From contig JACKFB010000008.1 of NCBI GenBank assembly GCA_020632695.1, forward strand, positions 124,001 through 188,000: 64,000 bases of DNA. The letters are read 5' to 3'. The stretch's first letter is position 1, and each line of letters starts with the position of its first letter. Origin of the DNA: Deltaproteobacteria bacterium. GTDB taxonomy: Bacteria; Myxococcota_A; UBA9042; PHBI01; JACKFB01. The translations under genes and the position numbers were made by a program. The notes beneath the pieces are model-generated. The model saw only the letters and a list, made by a program, of their open reading frames with translations. It was not told the origin of the DNA and did no database searches. Positions 37,461 through 46,038 of the stretch are shown here, in pieces.

Positions 37461-39317
37461 TTGAAAGGCTTCTCATCGCTTCCCCTGCACGGCGTCGTGG
37501 CCCTCGCGATGGGATGCGCGTGCCTGGTGTCGTGTCAGGGCGCCGCGGAACCCGACGCCACCGGCGGGCCGTGCGGCGGCGACGCGGATTGTGCCTCGGA
37601 CGCTTCTTGCGCGGACGAGCCCTGCCCCGGGGCGGACGCCGACGCGGACGGGGCGGGCGACAGCGTCATCGCGGATCTCTCCGGTCTCACCGTGTCTCCG
37701 ACCCCGGTGGACTTCGGCGACGTCTTCGAGGCCGTATCGACGCCCCTGACCGTCCTCAACGGCAGCGGCGTGGACATCGAGGTGAAGGCGTTCTCGCTCG
37801 TGGGAAGCCCGGGCTTCGTCCTGCAGCAGTCGCACGGGGCTGGGCCGGCGATCGGTCGCTGGACCGCCTCCACGCTCGACGGCGTCACGGACCTGGCCGA
37901 GCCGATCGTCGTGCAGGCGGGGGCGTCATCCACCTCGCTGACCGCGCGCTTCGAACCCACCCGGTCCGGCGTCGCCGCGGCACAGTTGGTGCTCTTCGCC
38001 GACGTGGCCGGCGCGCGACACGCGCTCGAGATCCCGCTGCTCGGCAACCTCGCCGGCCCATGCAGCCCGACCAGGCCCGGAAAGGTGAGCTTCGGCCCCA
38101 AGCTCGTGGGGGTCGCGCACGAGCTCGAGGTCACGGTCGGGTCCTGCCGAGAGGACCCGGCGGCGAAGCTGGTCATCCGTGAGCTCTCGCTGGACGCCGA
38201 GGGCTCGCCTGCCTTCTCGCTGGACCTGGGAGGCATGCCCCGGGGCGCCGCCGGTCCCGCACCAGTTGGGACATCGTCCATCGGCCCGGCCGACGCACCG
38301 ATCGTCGTGCCTCCGCATGAGACCGCGACGTTCAAGGTCCGCTACGCGCCCGGCGCCGTGTCTCCGCTGGGTGCCGACGGGAAGCACGTACGAGAGCTCG
38401 GCCTCATCCGGATAGGCTCCGACACGCCCGAGCTCGACCTCGAGATGGAGGTGAGCGGCTTCGGCGTGACGGTGGGGTGTCCCAACGCGGTCATCAGCGT
38501 CGCGGAGGGCGAGCAGGTCCTGCCCCAGACCACCTTGCACCTGAAGGGCTCACAGAGCTCTGCCGTCACGGGCGCCATCAAACGCTACGAGTGGACCGCC
38601 CAGCAGCCGGCGGGCTCACAGTCGGTGCTCATGCCGAACTTCCTGGCGCCGGATCCCACCTTCGAGGTGAACGTGGCGGGGGAGTACGTGTTCACGCTCA
38701 ATGTCTACGACGCGTCCGACGAACCGTCCTGCGAGACCGCCGAGGTGCGCGTGCTCGTGGTCCAGCAGGACGCGATTCGCATCGAGCTGGAGTGGGAGAC
38801 GCCGGGCGACCGGAACCCTGCGGACGAAGGCCCGATGAGCGGTGCCGACCTGGACCTGCACTTCGCCCACCCCGATGCCCACACGAGCATCGACTGGGAC
38901 GCGGACGGCGTGGGCGATCCGTGGTTCGACATCCCCCACGATTGCTACTGGTTCAATGCGGACCCAAATTGGGGCTCCCTCTCGCCCACCGTGCACGACA
39001 ACCCGCACCACGACCTCGACTCCCTCGGGGGCGCTCGCGCAGAGACGGTGCGGCTGAACCTGCCCGAGAAGGGCCGCACCTACCGCGTGGGGGTGCACTG
39101 CTGGTCGAGCTTCGAGTTCGGACCTTCGCTTCCCACCGTCCGCATCTACATACACGAGGTGCTCCGGGCGGAGTTCAGCGGCGTCGAGCTCGTCGACGGT
39201 GACCTGTGGGAGGTCGCCACGGTCCGGTGGCCCGGCGGCGAGGCGACCCCCATCACCGCCCCGAACGGCGCCCCGAAGATCCTGCCGAACTACCCCACCC
39301 CCTTCCCGCCCGAATAG
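37461..39317 (+). CDS. Lipoprotein with HYDIN/choice-of-anchor D and PKD-like domains
   Basis: With a TTG start at 37461 the product has 618 residues and a good lipoprotein signal (MKGFSSLPLHGVVALAMGCACLVSC). An ATG at 37410 would put 17 extra residues before the leader. After a Cys/Asp-rich linker come two beta-sandwich regions of the HYDIN or choice-of-anchor D type (LTVSPTPVDFGDVFEAVST; TATFKVRYAP). A PKD-like domain follows (PNAVISVAEGEQVLPQTTLHLKGSQS to YVFTLNVYDASDEPSC). The C-terminal domain (IRIELEWETPGDRNPADEGPMSG, GADLDLHFAHP) resembles those at the end of many myxobacterial surface proteins. The role is probably adhesive or structural and is not known. The stop is directly followed by the composite repeat. 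Confidence 0.78.
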   Translation: MKGFSSLPLHGVVALAMGCACLVSCQGAAEPDATGGPCGGDADCASDASCADEPCPGADADADGAGDSVIADLSGLTVSPTPVDFGDVFEAVSTPLTVLNGSGVDIEVKAFSLVGSPGFVLQQSHGAGPAIGRWTASTLDGVTDLAEPIVVQAGASSTSLTARFEPTRSGVAAAQLVLFADVAGARHALEIPLLGNLAGPCSPTRPGKVSFGPKLVGVAHELEVTVGSCREDPAAKLVIRELSLDAEGSPAFSLDLGGMPRGAAGPAPVGTSSIGPADAPIVVPPHETATFKVRYAPGAVSPLGADGKHVRELGLIRIGSDTPELDLEMEVSGFGVTVGCPNAVISVAEGEQVLPQTTLHLKGSQSSAVTGAIKRYEWTAQQPAGSQSVLMPNFLAPDPTFEVNVAGEYVFTLNVYDASDEPSCETAEVRVLVVQQDAIRIELEWETPGDRNPADEGPMSGADLDLHFAHPDAHTSIDWDADGVGDPWFDIPHDCYWFNADPNWGSLSPTVHDNPHHDLDSLGGARAETVRLNLPEKGRTYRVGVHCWSSFEFGPSLPTVRIYIHEVLRAEFSGVELVDGDLWEVATVRWPGGEATPITAPNGAPKILPNYPTPFPPE

Positions 39318-39328
39318 CCGCGGCCATC

Positions 39329-39694
<366 letters not shown>

Positions 39695-40068
39695 GAGCCC
39701 GCCACCGAAACCGAGGCCGCGCCACAGGCGCCGGCCGAGCCGAACGCTCCAACCCCGCCACCGGCGAGGCGCCGCCAGCGGCGAGCGAGCGCGTCGCTGA
39801 GGGCGGCGCGACCGAGCGCAGGCCGAGTCGGGCTTCAGCCCGTCGCAGGCCCGACCCGAGCGAACGAGCCCGACCGACCCGCCCCAACGCCCCACCCCGG
39901 GCCAACGGCGCCACCGGCGAGGCGCCGCCAGCGGCGAGCGAGCGCGTCGTGGGCAAGGAGAGAGCGAGGACGCGCGGAGGCGGGCTTCCTGCCCGCCGCA
40001 CAAGCGATCCGAGCGAACGACGCCGCCCACGACGTGCGTAGCCGCCGCTGGCGGTGCCTCGATCGATC
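39695..40068 (+). repeat. Composite repeat block, copy A (157-bp block, truncated palindrome, full 144-bp palindrome)
   Basis: 39695-39851 matches 59036-59192 with 3 differences in 157 bp. Inside it, a palindrome left arm and apical hairpin (39765 onward) are present without their right arm. A second, complete 144-bp palindrome occupies 39918-40061, with 37-bp arms that pair imperfectly, inner arm CGTCGTGGGC/GCCCACGACG and an apical hairpin GGCGGGC-TTCCT-GCCCGCC (39979-39997). The last 39 bp (40030-40068) are identical to 59218-59256. The block ends at the stop codon of the patatin gene. I see no gene in it. Confidence 0.85.
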
Positions 40069-42413
40069 TAGAAGAAGTGGATGCCGAATCCAAACCGCAG
40101 ATCGAAGCGGCGGCTGCCGAATGCGGGGCGTTCGGGGTACTGCTCGAAGGTGACCTGCATGCGGAAGCGCTCCAGGATGCTCACGGCGACGTAGGCCTGG
40201 AGCAGCGCCTGGCTGCAGAAGCGGTTGTCACCGCTCGCCCTGCCGGTGGTGCAGGAGCGCGCGTGGAACCGGTCGCCGGTGCCGAGCTGATAGCCGCCGC
40301 GCAGCCCCAGCATGGGTTGGATGACGGGCGTGGTCATGAAGAGGAGCTCGAACTCGGGGCCGGCGGTGAGGGCCATGGCGACCTGCACGTCGTCGGGGGT
40401 GAGCAGCGAGCGCAGCCCTCGGAGCTGGAAGGCCGCGTTGAAGCGCATCCAGCTTCGGTTCCAGTCGAAGGGCAGGAAGCTGATGCCCGTCTCCAGGCCG
40501 TTGCCGATCACGAGGTAGCCCCACTCCTTGGGCGGCTCGTAGGCGAAGCTGTTGAGCGCCACGCGCCCGGCCGTCAGCAGCAGCGTCTTGCCGGAGGCGC
40601 TGGGCTGGGCGTCGGCGATGGCGTTCAGGATGGAGAGCAGACGCCGGCGCAGCTTGATCGGGCCGAAGCGGGCCTCCTTCGGGGCCAGGTGGAGGTCGGC
40701 GAAGTGGAAGCGATACCCGGCGAGGAGCCGCATCGCGTGGTCGAAGGTGCTCTCGCCCTTGCGGATGCGCCAGGCGTCGGCAGCCAGGGTCGGGACGCCG
40801 TCCAGGTGGGGAGGTGCTGCGCCGGCGCGGGCGCGCTCGCAGTGGTAGTGCGGCCGCTCCAGCGGCGGCGGATCCTCGCCGCGGGGCGCGCAGACCGCGT
40901 AGAGCCGGTCGATGGAGACCTGCACCAGGATGCGGAAGTCCCTCAGCTCCTCGCCCGCACAGGCCTCCCGCAGCCAGGGGGCGCTCTCCTCGTACCAGCC
41001 CACCATGCACGCGAAGGGGCGCCAGCCTTCGGGGATCGGGCGGCCGGCGTCGGAGAGCCAGGGCGCCACGTCGACCGACCCCGGCTCGGCCGTGTCCAGG
41101 TTCAGGTAGCGCCAGGCGTCGTACATGCCCAGATAGAAGTCGAAGCGCCGCAGCTCGCGCTCGAAGAACCCGAAGAACGCGTAGAGCAGCGTGCTGAGCG
41201 TCGGGAAGTTGCGCGACGAGCTGTGCACGGCCGTGGCCAGCCCCTCCTGGCCGTCGACCAGACCGTAGAGCTGCTGGGCTCTCGCGGTCCGGACGAAGGC
41301 CGCCGCGAGCTGCGTGGCCGTCCGGATGAGCGCCCGCGGGCCGGCGTCCGCGTCCTCGTCGGCGGGCCGGTTGAAGGCGGGGTATGCCGCGGCGTCCGGG
41401 TCCACGAAGGTGAGGCGCACCCGTGACGCGTCGCGGTGGCCGCGCCCGTCGTCGAGCTTCCAGCCCGGGATCCCTTTCCCGCTGGACGCGCGCAGGTGGC
41501 TGCCGATGAGGCCCTGGGCCAGCCCCAGCGGGCTGTTGTCGAACACCCCACCGTCGACGAACTCGGCGGTGTGTTCGGGCTCCGTGCAGCGCACCCTGGA
41601 CGGCTCGGCGGCGCTCCCCGCCGAGGGCTGGCTCAGGCAATAGCTGACCGGCTCCGGCGGAAAGGCCAGCGGGAACGCGGACGACGCGAAGAGCAGCGAT
41701 TTCAGGGCGTCGAAGGCCGCGTCGCCGGCCCCTGGGCCCTCGGGGAGCACCAGGAGCGGGCGCGGGACCGCATCATCCGGTGTCACGAAGTTGGTGACCT
41801 CCGGAGGCTTGCCCTCACCTCGACTTCGCAAGCGGAGGACGAACTTCTCCTCCTGCCGAGGTACCGTGAGGCCACTGGCCGAGACCTCCTCGGGCTCGAG
41901 CCGGGTCGCGGTGACCCCGATGACCACATCACAGGGCACGCTCAGCTCGCTCCGCCAGATCCCGCGCAGCCGCTCCACGGTGTCCTGCATGGGCTTGCGG
42001 GAGAATGCGCTGACGGCGGTGACCTCATCGGGGCGGAACAGGCGGGCGTAGGACATGGGCATCCAGGTGTGCCAGCCCAGGCTCTCGCGCGGATCGTCCT
42101 GCGGCGGCATGCACGCCGACATGGCGGCGATCACCGCGTTGATGCTGCCGGCCGAGGCCCCGGTCGCCAGCCGCAGCCGCACCCGCTCGCCGTTGTGGCT
42201 GAGCCACTGCGAGTTCAGGTAGAGGAACCCTGCCTGGTACACGCCGAGCGACACGCCGCCGCTGATGGTCAGCGCCTGGGCGAGCACGCCTTCGTGGAGC
42301 CGCACTTCCGGTTCGGCCTCGATGTCGTCGCCCGCCCTCGCCCCTCGGGCACCTCCCAGGGCCAGCGGTGCCGAGGCGAGCAGGACCAGCGCCGCGATGC
42401 ATCTTCGGGCCAT
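40068..42413 (-). CDS. Patatin-like phospholipase with C-terminal outer-membrane barrel-like region
   Basis: This 781-residue secreted protein has a signal peptide (to ARAGD). The patatin domain (about 38-320) has the oxyanion loop GGVSLG (52-57), the nucleophile motif GASAGS (Ser87) and the catalytic Asp in VDGGVFDNSPLGLA (near 290). Patatins of this type hydrolyse lipid acyl esters. The C-terminal part (about 560-781) is strand-rich, with alternating hydrophobics and a final Phe (RRFDLRFGFGIHFF), which suggests a surface-anchoring barrel as in type Vd PlpD-like systems. This barrel is inferred from pattern only. Its stop codon abuts the composite repeat. Confidence 0.85.
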   Translation of the reverse strand: MARRCIAALVLLASAPLALGGARGARAGDDIEAEPEVRLHEGVLAQALTISGGVSLGVYQAGFLYLNSQWLSHNGERVRLRLATGASAGSINAVIAAMSACMPPQDDPRESLGWHTWMPMSYARLFRPDEVTAVSAFSRKPMQDTVERLRGIWRSELSVPCDVVIGVTATRLEPEEVSASGLTVPRQEEKFVLRLRSRGEGKPPEVTNFVTPDDAVPRPLLVLPEGPGAGDAAFDALKSLLFASSAFPLAFPPEPVSYCLSQPSAGSAAEPSRVRCTEPEHTAEFVDGGVFDNSPLGLAQGLIGSHLRASSGKGIPGWKLDDGRGHRDASRVRLTFVDPDAAAYPAFNRPADEDADAGPRALIRTATQLAAAFVRTARAQQLYGLVDGQEGLATAVHSSSRNFPTLSTLLYAFFGFFERELRRFDFYLGMYDAWRYLNLDTAEPGSVDVAPWLSDAGRPIPEGWRPFACMVGWYEESAPWLREACAGEELRDFRILVQVSIDRLYAVCAPRGEDPPPLERPHYHCERARAGAAPPHLDGVPTLAADAWRIRKGESTFDHAMRLLAGYRFHFADLHLAPKEARFGPIKLRRRLLSILNAIADAQPSASGKTLLLTAGRVALNSFAYEPPKEWGYLVIGNGLETGISFLPFDWNRSWMRFNAAFQLRGLRSLLTPDDVQVAMALTAGPEFELLFMTTPVIQPMLGLRGGYQLGTGDRFHARSCTTGRASGDNRFCSQALLQAYVAVSILERFRMQVTFEQYPERPAFGSRRFDLRFGFGIHFF

Positions 42414-42741
42414 CGGTCTCCCCGCTCGTCTTCATGGCCGTCGTCATGGCGGTCGTGTGCTGCTTGTACGCTCGGCGGAGCGGAGCGTCGAGGCGCCGGC
42501 CGGACGATCCCACCCGCCGAGGTTCGTCAAAACGAACCCACCCGCCCCACCGGCCCCCTGGCGTCACCGCCCCTGGCCGCCGTGTGACCGGCCCGCCCGC
42601 GATTCGCGCGGCCGCGGTTGTCCTGAGGCCGCTCCGCGGGCTACATCGGCGCGGTACCTCGACAGATCCACCGGCCCGGCCGCCCCCTGAGACGCGGCTC
42701 GGTCCGACGGCGGTCGCCCCCCACGACGGAGCAGGATCCCC
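42414..42741. other. Divergent intergenic region upstream of the patatin and Cys-rich lipoprotein genes
   Basis: No gene is supported in these 328 bp. The only distinct signal is the 18-bp dyad at 42521-42538. Confidence 0.5.
42521..42538. promoter_or_regulatory. Candidate operator (perfect dyad)
   Basis: GGTTCGT-CAAA-ACGAACC is a perfect inverted repeat with 7-bp arms and a 4-base centre, placed between two divergent surface-protein genes. On the minus strand the centre reads TTTTGACG, so it could also overlap a -35 box for the patatin gene. No regulator gene is adjacent. Confidence 0.35.
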
Positions 42742-45033
42742 ATGCGCCCCTCGATCACCTCCCGTTTCCTCTTCGGCATGGCGCTGGTGGCGCTCGGCTT
42801 GCTCGGCTGCGACTCCAGCGGCGGCAACGACTGCGGCGGCTGCCCCGACGGCCAGGTCTGCAGCGCAGCGCTGAACCAGTGCGTGCCGCAGTGCGCGCCC
42901 CAATGCCGCGGCCAGGAGTGCGGAAACGATGGCTGCGGGGGCGTCTGCGGCACCTGCGAGGCGGGCGAGAGCTGCTCGAGCGCCGGCCAGTGCGTGAGCG
43001 AGTGCGTCGCCGACTGCACCGGGAAGGTGTGCGGTGACGACGGCTGCGGAGGCGAGTGCGGGACCTGCCAGGCCGGCGAGACCTGCGCGACCGACGGCAC
43101 CGTCTGCGAGACAGGGTGTGTCGCCGACTGCACCGGGAAGGTGTGCGGTGACGACGGCTGCGGCGGCGAGTGCGGCACCTGCCAGGCCGGCGAGACCTGC
43201 GCGACCGACGGCACCGTCTGCGAGACCGGGTGCGTCGCCGACTGCACCGGGAAGGTGTGCGGTGACGACGGCTGCGGCGGCGAGTGCGGGACCTGCCAGG
43301 CCGGCGAGACCTGCGCGACCGACGGCACCGTCTGCGAGACCGGGTGTGTCGCCGACTGCACCGGAAAGGTGTGCGGTGACGACGGCTGCGGCGGGAGCTG
43401 CGGGACCTGCCAGGCAGGCGAGACCTGCTCGGCGGACGGCTCGACCTGCGTGACCGACTGCGTCGTCGACTGCAGCGGCAAGCTCTGCGGTGACGACGGC
43501 TGCGGCGGGAGCTGCGGCACCTGCCAGGCAGGCGAGACCTGCTCGGCGGACGGCTCGGCCTGCGTGACCGACTGCGTCGCCGACTGCAGCGGCAAGGTGT
43601 GCGGCGACGACGGTTGCGGCGGGAGCTGCGGAACCTGCCAGGCGGGCGAGACCTGCTCGACCGACGGCACCGTCTGCGAGACCGACTGCACCGCCGACTG
43701 CAGCGGAAAGGTGTGCGGCGACGACGGTTGCGGCGGAAGCTGCGGCACCTGCCAGGCGGGCGAGACCTGCTCGACCGACGGCACCGTCTGCGAGACCGAC
43801 TGCACCGCCGACTGCACCGGAAAGGTGTGCGGCGACGACGGCTGCGGCGGAAGCTGCGGCACCTGCCAGGGCGGCGAGACCTGCTCGACCGACGGCACAG
43901 CCTGCCAGGCCTGCACCGCCGACTGCACCGGGAAGGTGTGCGGAGATGACGGCTGCGGCGGAAGCTGCGGCACCTGCCAGGGCGGCGAGACCTGCTCGAC
44001 CGACGGCACCGCCTGCGAGACCGGGTGCACGGGCGATTGCACCGGAAAGGTGTGCGGCGACGACGGCTGCGGCGGGAGCTGCGGAACCTGCCAGGGCGGG
44101 GATGTCTGCTCGACCGACGGCACCGTCTGCGAGGCCGGGTGCACGGGCGACTGCACCGGAAAGGTGTGCGGCGACGACGGCTGCGGCGGAAGCTGCGGCA
44201 CCTGCCAGGGCGGCGAGACCTGCTCGACCGACGGCACCGCCTGCCAGGCCTGCACCGCCGACTGCACCGGAAAGGTGTGCGGCGACGACGGCTGCGGTGG
44301 GAGCTGCGGAACCTGCCAGGGCGGGGATGTCTGCTCGACCGACGGCACCGTCTGCGAGGCCTGCACCGCCGACTGCACCGGCAAGGTGTGCGGCGACGAC
44401 GGCTGCGGCGGGAGCTGCGGCACCTGCCAGGGCGGAGATGTCTGCTCGGCCGACGGCGCCGCGTGCGTCCTGGACTGCGTGCCGGCGTGCACCGACAAGG
44501 ACTGCGGCGACGACGGCTGCGGCGGCGACTGCGGGACCTGCACCGAGGGCGACCTCTGCAGCGCCGACGGCGTCTGCTACCCCCCGAACACGAGCTGCGC
44601 CGGCGTGGACGCCTGCGGGACGGTGTTCTCGACCGACGGGACCGAGTGCAACTGCGACGCCCTGTGCTTCGGGTTCGGCGACTGCTGCGACGACATCTGC
44701 GACGCCTGCATCGGCACCTTCCCCACCGAGTGCGGCGCCTGCGAACCCGACTGCACCAACAAGACCTGCGGCGACGACGGCTGCGGCGGCGACTGCGGCG
44801 CCTGCGGGGAAGGCGAGTCCTGCAGCCCCATCGGACTGTGCGCGCCGGTCGGGAGCTGCTGCGACACCTCGGACTGCTGCGAACCGCACGAGACCGCCGG
44901 CTGCAGCGACGCGTCGGTGTCCACCTGCGTGAGCAACCTCGACTCCTTCTGCGGCGGCGAGGCCGACGGCGTCTGGGACAGCACCTGCGTCAGCGAGATG
45001 TTCGCCCTCTGCTCGAACGAGTGCGGTCTCTGA
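42742..45033 (+). CDS. Cys-rich tandem-repeat lipoprotein with somatomedin-B-like module
   Basis: This 763-residue lipoprotein has a signal peptide with lipobox LLGC (Cys23). It contains about sixteen repeats of 36-38 residues with the core DC[TS]GKVCGDDGCGG.CGTC and then a GE[TS]C..DG..C tail, six or more Cys each. After repeat 15 a short segment (CGTVFSTDGTECNCDALC, then FGFGDCCDDICDAC) has the Cys spacing of a somatomedin-B domain. One more repeat and a Cys-rich tail ending SNECGL follow. Repeats 2-4 are identical in protein sequence, which suggests recent duplication. A rigid disulfide-linked surface stalk is likely; no enzymatic domain is seen. Confidence 0.87.
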   Translation: MRPSITSRFLFGMALVALGLLGCDSSGGNDCGGCPDGQVCSAALNQCVPQCAPQCRGQECGNDGCGGVCGTCEAGESCSSAGQCVSECVADCTGKVCGDDGCGGECGTCQAGETCATDGTVCETGCVADCTGKVCGDDGCGGECGTCQAGETCATDGTVCETGCVADCTGKVCGDDGCGGECGTCQAGETCATDGTVCETGCVADCTGKVCGDDGCGGSCGTCQAGETCSADGSTCVTDCVVDCSGKLCGDDGCGGSCGTCQAGETCSADGSACVTDCVADCSGKVCGDDGCGGSCGTCQAGETCSTDGTVCETDCTADCSGKVCGDDGCGGSCGTCQAGETCSTDGTVCETDCTADCTGKVCGDDGCGGSCGTCQGGETCSTDGTACQACTADCTGKVCGDDGCGGSCGTCQGGETCSTDGTACETGCTGDCTGKVCGDDGCGGSCGTCQGGDVCSTDGTVCEAGCTGDCTGKVCGDDGCGGSCGTCQGGETCSTDGTACQACTADCTGKVCGDDGCGGSCGTCQGGDVCSTDGTVCEACTADCTGKVCGDDGCGGSCGTCQGGDVCSADGAACVLDCVPACTDKDCGDDGCGGDCGTCTEGDLCSADGVCYPPNTSCAGVDACGTVFSTDGTECNCDALCFGFGDCCDDICDACIGTFPTECGACEPDCTNKTCGDDGCGGDCGACGEGESCSPIGLCAPVGSCCDTSDCCEPHETAGCSDASVSTCVSNLDSFCGGEADGVWDSTCVSEMFALCSNECGL
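43008..44470 (+). repeat. In-gene tandem repeat array, 111-114-bp units
   Basis: About thirteen direct 111-114-bp units encode the core repeats of the lipoprotein. Units starting near 43012, 43126 and 43240 are almost identical at the DNA level, and two-unit blocks in 43900-44400 recur, which shows unequal exchange or slippage. Confidence 0.85.
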
Positions 45034-45079
45034 CGGCATCGCGCGGGGTGTGGGCCAGCCCACACTCCGCGCAGGTGCT

Positions 45080-45835
45080 TCACCAGAGCATCACCACGAG
45101 CTGGCGTCCCGCGAGCTCGAGCGGCAGATGCACGTGGTCGACCAGCTCGAGGCCGGCCAGGCCGACCATGGCCAGCCACAGGCCCGAGATGCCCATCACG
45201 GCCCGCGGCATCGCCCGGGCCAGCCGGCCCGACAGCCGCACCGCGCGCGGCAGCAGGGTCACGCCCAGCAGCATCGGCGTGGTCATCGCCACCAGCGTCA
45301 GCATCAGCAGCGCGCCCTGGATCGGCGAGCCCGTGGTCGCGGCCAGCCCCAGCACCCAGAGCGGGATCATGCAGGGGAGCAGGCCCATGAGCAGGCCCAG
45401 CGCCAGGTGGTCGACCGGGCGGCCACCGCTGAGGTGGGGCAGCACGGCGCGGCTGACCCGGTCGGCCATCCGCCGCCAGAAGGGAACGCGTCGACGCTCG
45501 AGGCGAGTGCGCGGGGGGCGCCGGCGCCACACGGTGCCGGCCAGCACCGCGGCGCCCATCGCCAGCGCGACGAAGGCGCCGGCGCGGTGGAAGCCGGCGC
45601 CCAGGCCGGCCCCCAGGACGCCGGAGAGCGCGCCGAGGCTCATCAGGGTCAGGGCGCGCCCGGCCTGGTAGGTCAGCACCGAGACGGCGCCGCGGCCGGG
45701 GGAGCTGCCGCGAGCGACGCCCGCCACGTCGAAGCCGACGACCAGCGGCCCGCACATCCCGGCGCAGTGAAAGCTGACCCACACCAGCCCCAGGCTGGTG
45801 AGCTGCGCCCAGGCCGCGGCGGTGGCCTCGCTCAC
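45080..45835 (-). CDS. TauE/SafE-family membrane protein of the cbb3 oxidase locus
   Basis: This 251-residue integral membrane protein has about six spans, opening with LVWVSFHCAGMCGPLVVGF and repeating a related half near LGLLMGLLPCMIPLWVLGLA. The Cys pair in HCAGMCGP and the single Cys in LLPCM are typical of the sulfite-exporter-annotated proteins found at the end of cco loci, which are thought to help copper or haem handling during cbb3 assembly. Its ATG overlaps the stop of the small gene at 45832 (ATGA). Sulfite export itself is not supported here. Confidence 0.82.
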   Translation of the reverse strand: MSEATAAAWAQLTSLGLVWVSFHCAGMCGPLVVGFDVAGVARGSSPGRGAVSVLTYQAGRALTLMSLGALSGVLGAGLGAGFHRAGAFVALAMGAAVLAGTVWRRRPPRTRLERRRVPFWRRMADRVSRAVLPHLSGGRPVDHLALGLLMGLLPCMIPLWVLGLAATTGSPIQGALLMLTLVAMTTPMLLGVTLLPRAVRLSGRLARAMPRAVMGISGLWLAMVGLAGLELVDHVHLPLELAGRQLVVMLW

Positions 45836-46038
45836 CGAGGGGCCGACGGGGCCACCGCCTGGGCGGCGGCGGCGCTCGGGACCGGCAGCAGCTGCACCGG
45901 ATGGGTGAGCGCGACGACGTAGAACGCCACGTTGAAGGCGATGAGCACGGCGAAGAAGGCGCCGATGGCCAGCGCCGTGCGGTTGAGGCCGGCGGGAGCG
46001 GCGGGCGTGTCGTCGTGGGGCTCGCTCGGGGCGTTCAT
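45832..46038 (-). CDS. Small membrane protein in the CcoH/FixH position
   Basis: This 68-residue protein has one span (TALAIGAFFAVLIAFNVAFYVVAL) and a short Pro/Ala-rich tail. It overlaps ccoG upstream and the TauE-like gene downstream, both by ATGA. In most cco loci this slot holds CcoH/FixH of about 150 residues; only the membrane helix equivalent is present here, so it may be a truncated or minimal form, or unrelated. Confidence 0.6.
   Translation of the reverse strand: MNAPSEPHDDTPAAPAGLNRTALAIGAFFAVLIAFNVAFYVVALTHPVQLLPVPSAAAAQAVAPSAPR

Noticed and set aside
43008..44470. Regular direct repeats considered as a CRISPR array
   Set aside because: Units are 111-114 bp, contiguous without unique spacers, in frame in a lipoprotein gene, and there are no cas genes.
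42564..44543. Long open frame of about 659 codons on the minus strand, antisense to the Cys-rich repeats
   Set aside because: It mirrors the tandem repeats of the plus-strand gene, has no plausible start site or domain, and its repeated Pro/Ser/Gln pattern follows from the codons on the other strand.
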